The notes below the pieces were generated by a model, which did not search any database, was not told the DNA's origin, and saw only the letters and a list, made by a program, of their open reading frames with translations. A program made the position numbers and the translations under genes. A stretch of 64,000 nucleotides of DNA. Source: Evansella clarkii (GTDB lineage Bacteria; Bacillota; Bacilli; Bacillales; Salisediminibacteriaceae). The DNA lies in contig NZ_KV917376.1 of assembly GCF_002019695.1 (NCBI RefSeq), forward strand, positions 792,369 through 856,368, in the 5' to 3' direction. Within the stretch, counting starts at the first letter, position 1; each line of letters starts with the position of its first letter. Below, one piece after another: positions 35,039 through 43,277 of this stretch.

Positions 35039-37219
35039 TTACGCTCCTTTAAGTCCTGCATCCTTCAGTTTCACAGGAAGCCTTACAGTAAACACAGTTC
35101 CTTTGCCTGGTTCACTTTCAACTTTGATTTCGCCGCCTAATTCTTCAATAATCATATAACATGTAGGCATCCCCAGGCCTGTGCCTGTCTCTTTTGTAGT
35201 AAAGAATGGCTTTCTTAAATTTTCCAATGTGTCCGCATCCATGCCGATGCCGGTGTCTGTAAAAATAATGTCCACTGTTTCCAGGTTTACATTGTAAGAA
35301 GTCCTGATCATCAGGCTTCCTCCATCTGGCATAGCTTCAAAAGCGTTTTTGATTATATTAATAAAAACTTGTTTAAGCTTGCTTCCAAACGTAAGGAATG
35401 TCGGGACATTCTCATCCAGCTCTTTTTCAATAGCAACTTTTGAGCTGGAAACCTGTCCGTCATAAAGAAGGGTAATATCTTCAAGAAGCTCATTTACATC
35501 GGCTTCCATCAGCTGAGTATTCCCGTTAGGCCGGACAAGATTCATTAAATCTCCTACTATACCATTGATCCGGTCAATCTCCTGAAGGATAATCTGGTAG
35601 TAGTTTCTGCTATTTCCCTGTTCCCCTATCCCTCTCGCTTCCATGAGCTGAATAAAGCCCCGGATTGTGGTAAGAGGGTTCCTGATTTCATGGGCAAAGC
35701 TTGCTGCAAGCTCTCCCGCGGCTTTTACCTTTTCAGACTGGATAAGCTGCTTTAACATCATCCTGTTTTCAGTAACATCCGATATGATGACAAGTATTTC
35801 TTTTTTGTCTTCATTTTCAGATGCCGGAAGCTGATTAAACAGGATATAAAAATACCGCTCTTCCCCGTCGATTGGACAGGTAAACTCGAAATCTTCCAGG
35901 CTCGTTTCAGTCTCTAAACGTTTTATTAAGCCAGAATGTTCCTCAATGGATCTGAAAGACTCTGATGACTCGTTTAAATCCTTCACTGTAGCACCAATTA
36001 CATCCGATTTATTTTTCCTAAACATAGTTTCACATTTTTTGTTAAACGTAGTAACTTCAAGTGTATCAGTATTGACTGCAAACACTGCGTTATCTGTTGC
36101 TTCAAGAATTAATGTGGATTTTTTATGGATGTTTTCCCGCTCCACCGCTTTAGCCATCGTTACGTTAAATTCACTGGAGAGCTGATTGATCTCCTGATAG
36201 GAATCAACCGGCACAGGATCGGGCTTATGACCTTCCGAAAACTCAGCCTGAGCTTTAAGCAGCCTTTCTACAGGTGATACGAGATAATTAGAAAAATGAA
36301 TAATTGCAAGCCACATTGCTGCTAATACAAATAAAAAAATCATTAAATACTGAGTGAGAAGATTTTTCAGCGGACTCATTAGTTCAGCTTCAGGCACCGC
36401 CACTCCAAGATACCAGTTATGGGTGAAGATGTCTGTATGCGGAATCTGCCTGACCATGCCAACTTCCCCATTTTGACCGTTATAAAACAGCCCGTCCGAG
36501 GCAGCCAGTTCCGGCAAAATACTTTCTGAAAGATTAAAATCCCTTAAATAATTTCGTGTTAAAATCTGCTCCTCCTCAGGGTGGCCGATAACGTCTCCCT
36601 GTTCATTCAGAAGGAAAGCATAAGCGTGATTGCCTATTTCCTTCTGCAGTTCAGAAAAAGCGTAAACATAGTCCCATAAGTGGACCAAATCATAATAGGG
36701 GCTGAGGATACCCACTAAATTTCCTTCATTGTCAGTTACAGGAACAGCAATAACTGAAACGGGCTTTTCTAAAAGAGAAGAAAAGTAAATCTCCGCAAAG
36801 TTTGCTTCACCGTTCAGAGCCCGGCCAAACCATTCCCGGTCTTTCACATTATAGCCAATAAATCTCCCGTCAGCTATATCAGCGACTACCGTACCATCCA
36901 GATCCAGCAAAACCACATGTTCAAATATTGAAAAATAGGTGACGAATTCTTCTAACTGCTCCTTGATTTCTTCCGTTGAAGCATCTGGGTTTTTCAGGAC
37001 AGGATTAGCAGACAGATAACCTACATCTCTGCTGACTTCATCGATAATATTATGCACACTGGTGATCAGCCCCTGAGCATACAGCTGAAATGATCTTTCA
37101 AGCTGGGTCTCCATGGCTTCCTTTTGCGAATTATAGGAAACAAACGCAATAACAAATAAGGAAAAAAAGGTAATAGTCATAAAGAACAGAAGTAATTTCG
37201 ACCGAAGTGTTTTCATCAT
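35039..37219 (-). CDS. Cache-PAS sensor histidine kinase, sporulation-kinase type
   Basis: A 726-aa kinase. I place the start at ATG 37219 (AGGT 9 bases upstream), since the open frame to 37444 lacks a good site and the first helix starts here. Helix 1 (about 8-30) and helix 2 (about 280-300) enclose a large double-Cache sensor domain (about 40-275, with YFSSLLEKPVSVIAVPV). A PAS domain follows (about 385-500), then HisKA with phosphorylatable His510 in SFAHEIRNPLTTIRGFIQLM, and a HATPase domain with the N, G1 (DTGIGM) and G2 (GTGLGM) boxes. The HEIRNPL...GFIQL box is typical of KinA-E, so it may feed Spo0F; no response regulator gene is adjacent. Inferred ligand: a small extracellular molecule. 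Confidence 0.88.
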   Translation of the reverse strand: MMKTLRSKLLLFFMTITFFSLFVIAFVSYNSQKEAMETQLERSFQLYAQGLITSVHNIIDEVSRDVGYLSANPVLKNPDASTEEIKEQLEEFVTYFSIFEHVVLLDLDGTVVADIADGRFIGYNVKDREWFGRALNGEANFAEIYFSSLLEKPVSVIAVPVTDNEGNLVGILSPYYDLVHLWDYVYAFSELQKEIGNHAYAFLLNEQGDVIGHPEEEQILTRNYLRDFNLSESILPELAASDGLFYNGQNGEVGMVRQIPHTDIFTHNWYLGVAVPEAELMSPLKNLLTQYLMIFLFVLAAMWLAIIHFSNYLVSPVERLLKAQAEFSEGHKPDPVPVDSYQEINQLSSEFNVTMAKAVERENIHKKSTLILEATDNAVFAVNTDTLEVTTFNKKCETMFRKNKSDVIGATVKDLNESSESFRSIEEHSGLIKRLETETSLEDFEFTCPIDGEERYFYILFNQLPASENEDKKEILVIISDVTENRMMLKQLIQSEKVKAAGELAASFAHEIRNPLTTIRGFIQLMEARGIGEQGNSRNYYQIILQEIDRINGIVGDLMNLVRPNGNTQLMEADVNELLEDITLLYDGQVSSSKVAIEKELDENVPTFLTFGSKLKQVFINIIKNAFEAMPDGGSLMIRTSYNVNLETVDIIFTDTGIGMDADTLENLRKPFFTTKETGTGLGMPTCYMIIEELGGEIKVESEPGKGTVFTVRLPVKLKDAGLKGA

Positions 37220-37480
37220 ATTACTAATACCTGCTTTTTTATAATTTTGGCAATAAAATTCTGTTATGTAAAAGATACCATATAATTGCGAAAATAATGT
37301 AAAATTCTTGAGATTTTTTTGCCAAACTTTCTCGTATTTTATTAGATTGCAAATTGCCTGGTTCTTTCCCCAGTTCCCCCAGGGTCTTTTTACCACGAAA
37401 AAGGAAATTAATGTTAATATCTGAGTAGTTGCTCTTAAAAACATTGTTCCATTTACATCTGCATTTAGTTACAATTTTAA

Positions 37481-37496
37481 TTAAACATTTGTTTAA
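37481..37496. promoter_or_regulatory. Inverted repeat in the divergent kinase/GNAT region
   Basis: TTAAAC-ATTT-GTTTAA is a perfect 6-4-6 inverted repeat in the 309-bp gap between the divergent kinase (start 37219) and GNAT gene (start 37529). Otherwise the gap is AT-rich and shows nothing else. A regulator site is a guess. Confidence 0.35.
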
Positions 37497-37528
37497 CAAA
37501 TAATTCAGACAAAAAAAGGGGAATGTAT

Positions 37529-38074
37529 ATGTTTACCTGTAAAATTGACGAGAAAGTTTCATTGAAGCTGGTGGATTTGAGAGACAGAGATGCGATTTTC
37601 CAGCTTACTGACAGCAGCCGGGAATATCTCCGTGAATGGCTGCCGTGGGTTGACTTCACCACAAAGCCTGAAGATACAGAGCAGTTTATAAAATCAAGCC
37701 TCAAAAGCTTCGCCGAAAATAAAAGTTTAACTTCTGTCATTTTATATGAGGGAAAAGCCGTGGGGATTGCCGGGTTTAATAAGCTGGACTGGCAAAACAA
37801 GACAGCGAAAATAGGCTACTGGCTTGGAGAGGGATATCAGGGAAAAGGGATTATGACAAAAACGGTGAAGGCACTCACCAGTTATGCCATCAAAGATTTA
37901 AAAATGAATAAAGTGGAAATCTGGGCCGGAGTAGAAAATAAAAAAAGCCGGAGTATACCTGAACGTCTCGGCTTTGTTAAAGAAGGCGTGATCCGGCAGG
38001 CTGAATGGCTTAATGACCGCTATACCGACCATGCAGCCTACGGTATGTTAGCTGAAGAGTGGAAGGAAGATTAA
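37529..38074 (+). CDS. GNAT acetyltransferase, YdaF/RimL type
   Basis: A 181-aa acetyltransferase closely matching B. subtilis YdaF: it begins MFTCK, has the motif A region IGYWLGEGYQGKGIMTKTV, and ends with a PERLGF motif. These enzymes transfer acetyl from acetyl-CoA to the amino group of small molecules or ribosomal proteins. I prefer the ATG at 37529 over 37523 because GGGG lies 7 bases before it and YdaF begins with the same MFTC. Its stop overlaps the convergent lipoprotein gene by 4 bp. Confidence 0.85.
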   Translation: MFTCKIDEKVSLKLVDLRDRDAIFQLTDSSREYLREWLPWVDFTTKPEDTEQFIKSSLKSFAENKSLTSVILYEGKAVGIAGFNKLDWQNKTAKIGYWLGEGYQGKGIMTKTVKALTSYAIKDLKMNKVEIWAGVENKKSRSIPERLGFVKEGVIRQAEWLNDRYTDHAAYGMLAEEWKED

Positions 38075-38526
38075 ATTTCCTCCTCTTCAAAAACGAGCTT
38101 CTCTATCATATGCTCACCGTCTTCAGACCAGTGAACTTCCGTCTTCCATTTCTGTCCGATAGAGTAACCTCGTGCGAATTCCCTTTCCTCGAAAGTTTTT
38201 TCGTACGGGTTACCGGGGGTCGGCAAAAAGTCGCCAATAATTACCATGGCTGGCTCTTCTTCCGCCCAGTCCTGCATATGCCTGTATGTAACTCTCTGAT
38301 TTTCATCAGCTGTGCCGGCGGTATATACATACTCGATTGTAATATCAAAGTACTCCTCCGGCGGAGCCGGTGTAACCACTGTCATGGAAGCGTGCCAGCA
38401 CTCTGTTTCCGCAGAAAAATGACGTAATTTTTCGTCACCTTCTGATGTGGTTATTGAGGCTGAACAAGCTGGCAGGAAAATTATCAATATAAGCAAGTAA
38501 AGCAAATAAGGCAGTTTTTTACCCAT
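38071..38526 (-). CDS. Small lipoprotein (151 aa)
   Basis: A predicted lipoprotein: the signal helix MGKKLPYLLYLLILIIFLPAC carries the lipobox LPAC, and the ATG at 38526 follows GGAGG by 5 bases (the open frame to 38568 has no good site). The mature part is acidic, with a conserved-looking core CWHASMTVVTP and repeated Glu-Tyr pairs. I do not recognise a family. It is convergent with the GNAT gene and divergent from the MFS gene; its target and function are unknown. Confidence 0.65.
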   Translation of the reverse strand: MGKKLPYLLYLLILIIFLPACSASITTSEGDEKLRHFSAETECWHASMTVVTPAPPEEYFDITIEYVYTAGTADENQRVTYRHMQDWAEEEPAMVIIGDFLPTPGNPYEKTFEEREFARGYSIGQKWKTEVHWSEDGEHMIEKLVFEEEEI

Positions 38527-38673
38527 AACATCCTCCTTTGGCGGCACTTCACGTGAAAATATTTTCATACTTTATATTTGATTATTATACCATAAAATTG
38601 GAAATTTAGGGAAATTTACACTGATCTATTTATTTACGAAAGCTTTCAGAAAAAGGGAAGGTGTATCAGCAAT

Positions 38674-39912
38674 ATGACATACATAACAAAAGACCAGCCT
38701 GCCTTTAAAAAAGCGAATCTGGCACTTTTTTCAGGGAGCTTTATTACATTTATGATTTTATATTCTGTACAGACCCTCTTCCCCCTTTTTTCGGAAGAAT
38801 TTGATGTAACGCCTGCTGCATCAAGCCTGAGTTTATCTGTCACCACAGGGTTTCTAGCCATTACTATGCTGTTTGCTTCCCTGATGTCAGACTCCTTCGG
38901 AAGAAAAAGGATAATGAGTATCTCCTTAACGTTTTCAGCTCTTCTTTGCATCCTGGCTGCATTCAGCCCGAATTTTTCCACTTTGCTAGCCATTCGTGTT
39001 CTCCAGGGGATCGTCCTTGCAGGATTTCCCGCTATTGCTATGACGTATGTGAGCGAAGAATTCCATCCAAAGCATTTAGGGATCGCCATGGGAATCTATG
39101 TAAGCGGGACAACGGTTGGCGGGCTGGCAGGGAGAATGGCAACAGGAATTATAACAAGTTATTTTTCCTGGCAGACCGCATTGCTGGCCATCGGGGCAGT
39201 CAGCCTGCTCCTCAGTCTCTGGTTCTGGAGATCCCTGCCTGCACCTAAAAACTCAGCACCTAATAAAAAGGATAATAGCAGTGTCAGAACACCATTGATA
39301 AAATCATTCGCCCACAATCTGAGAAACCCCCGGCTGCTCTGTCTGTACGGAATCTCTTTTTTACTCATGGGCGGATTCGTCACTATATATAATTACTTAG
39401 GATACCGGTTAATGGCCCCGCCGTATTTTTTAAGCCAGGCAGTTATCGGTTCCTTGTTCATCGTTTACCTGGTGGGCACCTTCAGCTCCACTTTTATGGG
39501 AAAAATGAGCGACTCTTTCGGCAAACCTAAGACACTCCCCCTCAGCATTTTGCTTATGCTTAGCGGGGTGCTCCTGACCTTGAATGACAGCCTTCTGCTG
39601 ATTATTACCGGCATCGCAGTCCTTACATTCGGTTTCTTCGGAAGCCATTCCATTGCGAGCAACTGGGTAGGGGAACTTGCTTCTGATTACCGGGCGCAAG
39701 CAGCATCGCTCTATCTCCTCGCCTATTATCTTGGCTCAAGTATTGTTGGGACAAGCGGTGGAATCGTCTGGAAGCATCTTAACTGGGGTGGAATTGTCAC
39801 TATGACCGGGCTTCTCACTACAGCCTCCCTGGTGCTTGTGACAATTATCGTAGTAAAAACCAGGAAAAAAAGCCGCCTTCACCAGGAAAACAGTGCAGGT
39901 GCAGGCCGTTAA
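38674..39912 (+). CDS. MFS transporter (drug/metabolite exporter type)
   Basis: A 412-aa major facilitator with 12 hydrophobic segments. The loop between helices 2 and 3 carries the MFS signature MSDSFGRKRIMSIS, and VLQGIVLAGFPAIAMTYVSEEF at helix 4-5 fits DHA1-type antiporters. The sequence resembles B. subtilis YybF and the wider YnfM group. The basis for substrate is lacking. A GGAAGGTG ribosome binding site lies about 10 bases before the ATG. The next gene, a lipoprotein on the same strand, is 61 bp away and may be cotranscribed. Confidence 0.85.
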   Translation: MTYITKDQPAFKKANLALFSGSFITFMILYSVQTLFPLFSEEFDVTPAASSLSLSVTTGFLAITMLFASLMSDSFGRKRIMSISLTFSALLCILAAFSPNFSTLLAIRVLQGIVLAGFPAIAMTYVSEEFHPKHLGIAMGIYVSGTTVGGLAGRMATGIITSYFSWQTALLAIGAVSLLLSLWFWRSLPAPKNSAPNKKDNSSVRTPLIKSFAHNLRNPRLLCLYGISFLLMGGFVTIYNYLGYRLMAPPYFLSQAVIGSLFIVYLVGTFSSTFMGKMSDSFGKPKTLPLSILLMLSGVLLTLNDSLLLIITGIAVLTFGFFGSHSIASNWVGELASDYRAQAASLYLLAYYLGSSIVGTSGGIVWKHLNWGGIVTMTGLLTTASLVLVTIIVVKTRKKSRLHQENSAGAGR

Positions 39913-39972
39913 TCTATTATTCACGAAACTATTTAACCCCCACCTCGTCAAAGTAAATAAAGAGGTGAACCG

Positions 39973-40689
39973 ATGTACAGTAAAAGCAGTGTGCCTGTCA
40001 TTATTTTGCTGCTTTTGGCAGCCGGTTGTTCTGAGATAAACAGCACGTTAAGAAACTGTCCTGACGGAGCTATCGAGTGGGTGGACATACTAAAGTTTAA
40101 CGACGTGGAATACCACGGATATGTGGATGGTTCTGAGCAGGTTGACCCTGCCGGCAGAGGAAGCGTACTTGGTGAAGTGACGTTTAAAATGGCAGATAAC
40201 GCTTGTTCTGACCATAACCTGAGAAATGGGGATGCAGCCTATCTGCCGGAGGGAACGATAATTTATGAATACACCGGTTTCTCCCCTGATTTCCGGGTTC
40301 TAGCCGGCAATAAAGTTTATCAGGTTCAGCACAATGATGCTGCCCAAACCTTTGATGATTTATTCGATATACACGGTAACCTTGAGCAACTTAGTATAGA
40401 CAGCAGCTACGACGGACGGACGCTCACCTTTTTCCCGGAAGGAGAGGCAGCCCTGTTTATCGATGATTTTCTTACTCTCGATTATGAAGGATTTGATGAA
40501 ATTTATCCTGTAATAGAAACAGAGTCTGGTCCTGGTGTATTCATTGGTTTTCACCTGACGGACGGTACTTCTTTTCAGCTCACATACTGGGTGGAAGAAA
40601 ACGTTATAAATCCCGGTGGTTTTGCTACAGAAAGAATGCAGGAAATCATCCTTTCATTGAAGGAGGGGCTGGAACTGGAAGAGGAGTGA
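39973..40689 (+). CDS. Lipoprotein (238 aa) of unknown function
   Basis: The signal peptide MYSKSSVPVIILLLLAAGC carries the lipobox LAAGC, so the product is anchored outside the membrane. The mature domain is beta-rich and acidic, with CPDGAIEWVDILKFNDVEY near the N-terminus; the rest shows no domain I recognise. The ribosome binding site AAAGAGGTG lies about 7 bases before the ATG. It follows the MFS gene on the same strand. The C-terminal tail is mostly Glu-Leu, and its 3' end is 9 bp from the convergent holin gene. Confidence 0.65.
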   Translation: MYSKSSVPVIILLLLAAGCSEINSTLRNCPDGAIEWVDILKFNDVEYHGYVDGSEQVDPAGRGSVLGEVTFKMADNACSDHNLRNGDAAYLPEGTIIYEYTGFSPDFRVLAGNKVYQVQHNDAAQTFDDLFDIHGNLEQLSIDSSYDGRTLTFFPEGEAALFIDDFLTLDYEGFDEIYPVIETESGPGVFIGFHLTDGTSFQLTYWVEENVINPGGFATERMQEIILSLKEGLELEEE

Positions 40690-40698
40690 GATACTAAC

Positions 40699-41118
40699 TT
40701 ATTCTTTTTTCTTTTTCTCTTTTTTGAATACGTGAACCGCCCTTTTAAGAAGGTCCGGAACCGGAACCCCTGCTCTGCCGGCATTTTCTATGATGCTCAA
40801 AGCTTCATTTGCGATGTAAAAAAAGATGACCGCTTCTCTTATGAAATGGCTGTTTCCGAGAATTTTATCAATAAGGTGTCCTGCGGCAACCAAAGCAAAA
40901 ATGAGCAGTTTCCTCGCAATCCCTGTAAAACCTGCTTTGCTGCTAAGCTTAGTCGTTCCAGTCTTTTTCCCTTCTATATATGCAGCGAGTAACCCTGTTA
41001 TATAATCAAGCATTACAAAAGCAACGAGAATTGTAAGCAGCCCTGTCCATCCTCCAAATAAAAAGGACAGGGCTGCGCCTCCGATGCCTATTAAAGTTTT
41101 CATCACCGTTTCCACCAT
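40699..41118 (-). CDS. Orphan phage-holin family protein
   Basis: A 139-aa membrane protein of the Phage_holin_4_1 (toxin secretion/phage lysis) family, seen in the segment LDYITGLLAAY (the family hallmark) and in three hydrophobic helices (about residues 8-38, 78-96). The C-terminus is a lysine-rich tail. Bacilli often carry isolated chromosomal members, such as YtkC/YqxH-like proteins. No endolysin or other phage gene is present within the window, so it is not part of a visible prophage. Its role could be lysis, protein export or sporulation. Confidence 0.8.
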   Translation of the reverse strand: MVETVMKTLIGIGGAALSFLFGGWTGLLTILVAFVMLDYITGLLAAYIEGKKTGTTKLSSKAGFTGIARKLLIFALVAAGHLIDKILGNSHFIREAVIFFYIANEALSIIENAGRAGVPVPDLLKRAVHVFKKEKKKKE

Positions 41119-41237
41119 TACCCTCTCCCTTCCCTCACTTCTTTTCCTAGTATTATTAGATGATGTCTGCGCCAGGTTCTCCTGTATGTATGCCTGCTTA
41201 TTGTTAAAATAGAGGATTGTCCATGCCTTGCCAACAC

Positions 41238-41276
41238 AAAAAAAAGCCTGGCCCCCATACTTTCAAAGGACCAGGC
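41238..41276 (-). terminator. Terminator of the YeeI gene
   Basis: GCCTGG (41246-41251) pairs with CCAGGC (41271-41276), and the minus strand continues with a run of eight or more T residues. It lies 20 bp beyond the stop. Confidence 0.8.
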
Positions 41277-41296
41277 ACTAAATTTAGTATATCCCA

Positions 41297-42010
41297 TTAA
41301 TCTTCCACATTATGATAGACCTGCTGTACGTCTTCTAAATCTTCAAGAGCGTCCACCAGTTTTTCAAACTGCTCCTTTGCATCTTCCGGTAGTGCTGCTT
41401 CGTTCTGGGGAAGCATCGTGAGTTCCGCTGCTGTGAACTCTTCAATTCCTGCATTTCTCAACGCTTCCTGCACAGCATGAAACTGATCAGGTTCAGCGTA
41501 CACAATGACATTATCCTCTTCCTCAATAATGTCCCTTGCATCCACATCTGCTTCCATCAAGATTTCCAGCACCTCTTCAGCCGTTTTACCTTCTGTCCCT
41601 ATTACCGCCGTTGCATCAAACATATAGGAAACAGAGCCGCTCACGCCCATGTTCCCGCCGTTTTTCGTAAAGGCAGAACGCACTTCCGCAGCCGTCCGGT
41701 TCACATTGTTTGTAAGAGCATCAACGATAAGCATGGAGCCGCCAGGCCCGAAGCCTTCATAGCGTAGTTCATCAAAACTTTCTTCTCCTCCGCCTTTTGC
41801 TTTCTCTATCGCCCGGTCAATTATATGCTTTGGCACATTGTAAGTTTTCGCCTGCTCAAGAACGAATTTCAAAGGCTGGTTTGCTTCAGGATCAGGTTCC
41901 CCCTGCTTTGCAACAGAATATATCTTTCTGCCGAATTTGGCATATATGCGGCTGACGTTTTTATCCCGTGCCGCCTTCTTTTCCTTAATATTACTCCACT
42001 TACGTCCCAT
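41297..42010 (-). CDS. yeeI: YebC/PmpR family protein, YeeI type
   Basis: A 237-aa protein nearly identical in pattern to B. subtilis Yee[43 protein letters not shown], and a C-terminus ending [10 protein letters not shown]. YebC-family proteins were first described as transcription regulators; more recent work links the YeeI branch to relief of ribosome stalling at polyproline runs. That second role comes from literature recall and not from this sequence. The protein is full length. The gene is single, with a terminator and about 200 bp of AT-rich DNA upstream. Confidence 0.93.
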   Translation of the reverse strand: MGRKWSNIKEKKAARDKNVSRIYAKFGRKIYSVAKQGEPDPEANQPLKFVLEQAKTYNVPKHIIDRAIEKAKGGGEESFDELRYEGFGPGGSMLIVDALTNNVNRTAAEVRSAFTKNGGNMGVSGSVSYMFDATAVIGTEGKTAEEVLEILMEADVDARDIIEEEDNVIVYAEPDQFHAVQEALRNAGIEEFTAAELTMLPQNEAALPEDAKEQFEKLVDALEDLEDVQQVYHNVED

Positions 42011-42272
42011 GAATACTCAACTCTCTTTCTGTGAAACTTTCATTCCGCTGGCAATAAAGAAACTTACCCGCTGAAAAACCGGAAGGGGCTGTTCCCTGCC
42101 TCTAATGGATTAATCTGTATTTGTTATTATACATCAGTTTACGGAAAGCGTGGAGCTATGCCTGAAAACGAAGCTCAATTATTGAGAAACTTATATTTTT
42201 TTTGTTTTGAGGGATGATATGTTCATAAATAGGAAATTTCCGCGCAGACACTCCACCTGGGAGGCTTATTAT

Positions 42273-43178
42273 ATGACTTATAATACTTACATATATATTT
42301 CACTTGCTTTCCTGGCCTCATTATTATTTCTCTGTACACTTGCCAAACAGAAGGATTTTAGAATTATATTGCTTTACTTTATAATGGCCGGCCATACATT
42401 TTTGTTTGAGTATGTGATATTCACCCTCCTGGACAGTTATGTTTATTACCCCAAAATCCTGCAAAACCCCTTTTACGACAGTATTATGGGAGCAATTGTT
42501 TCAAATGGCTTCGTTATTCCAATGGTTTCCGTTTCCATGGCGGCATTTTATGTAAGCTGGAAAAACAGATTCTTAACTGCCTTCTATATTATGGCTATTG
42601 AAGTACTGTTTCTTAGTCTAGGCATTTATGAACACAACTGGTACCGGACCATTTATACAGGATTCGGTGTCCTCGGAGCCTTTCTGATTGCAGATTTTTG
42701 GCATAGCACCCTAAGAGGCAAACCTGGCAGGCTGGCCAGATTCTTCAGTCTGTTTATCCCTGCTTATACCTTCAAAGCAAGTGCGCAATTTTTTGCCTCA
42801 GGAGTATTTAATAAATTTATCTATACAGCGGGCTGGTTTGAAAATCCATACCGGGACTCCATTGCTTACGCCACCCCTTCAGCAATATTCTGCAGTCTGA
42901 TCCTTGCCTATACTTTTACCTATTACAAAAGATGGGCTGTATTACTGCTAAGCCTGATTTTCTTGTGTCTAACAGATTATCTTCAGTACTATTTCGGCTT
43001 CATACAGCTATATGACTGGTCATTGTGGATGTATTTCCTGCTGACCCCGGCTGCACTAGCTTTCATTTGGCTCCTGGATGCCATTCTTTCCGCAGGTGAT
43101 TCCTTTTTTAGATGTCAGCCCTCTCCTGAAAAATTAATCCACTCTCCCTTTCCGATAATTGATATACTATATATGTAA
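42273..43178 (+). CDS. Hypothetical polytopic membrane protein (301 aa)
   Basis: A protein with about nine hydrophobic segments and a tail PSPEKLIHSPF. I start at ATG 42273 because GGGAGG lies 8 bases upstream and the membrane segment begins there; the open frame back to 42207 has no ribosome binding site. No defined domain recognised. The gene downstream (TPM/EzrA-like) has its own sigma-W-like promoter that overlaps the spacer, so the two are probably separate units. Confidence 0.6.
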   Translation: MTYNTYIYISLAFLASLLFLCTLAKQKDFRIILLYFIMAGHTFLFEYVIFTLLDSYVYYPKILQNPFYDSIMGAIVSNGFVIPMVSVSMAAFYVSWKNRFLTAFYIMAIEVLFLSLGIYEHNWYRTIYTGFGVLGAFLIADFWHSTLRGKPGRLARFFSLFIPAYTFKASAQFFASGVFNKFIYTAGWFENPYRDSIAYATPSAIFCSLILAYTFTYYKRWAVLLLSLIFLCLTDYLQYYFGFIQLYDWSLWMYFLLTPAALAFIWLLDAILSAGDSFFRCQPSPEKLIHSPFPIIDILYM

Positions 43179-43192
43179 ACAATTGGCAACTT

Positions 43193-43220
43193 TGCAACCA
43201 TTTCGTTAACTATACGTATA
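43193..43220 (+). promoter_or_regulatory. Sigma-W-like promoter of the TPM/EzrA-like gene
   Basis: TGCAAC (43193-43198), exactly 16 bp, CGTATA (43215-43220) match the sigma-W consensus with one mismatch in the -35. The start codon is at 43278. A third example beside those of htpX and pspA. Confidence 0.6.
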
Positions 43221-43277
43221 TTTAATTATCGATTACATACCTCAGCCTCAAGCTGCAGGTTTTGGGAGGGGATAGTT

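Noticed and set aside
37220-37444. 75-residue N-terminal extension of the Cache-PAS kinase
   Set aside because: No start signal, and the first transmembrane helix begins right after ATG 37219.
40699-41118. Prophage remnant
   Set aside because: Only one holin-type gene, with ordinary chromosomal neighbours and no integrase, lysin or structural gene.
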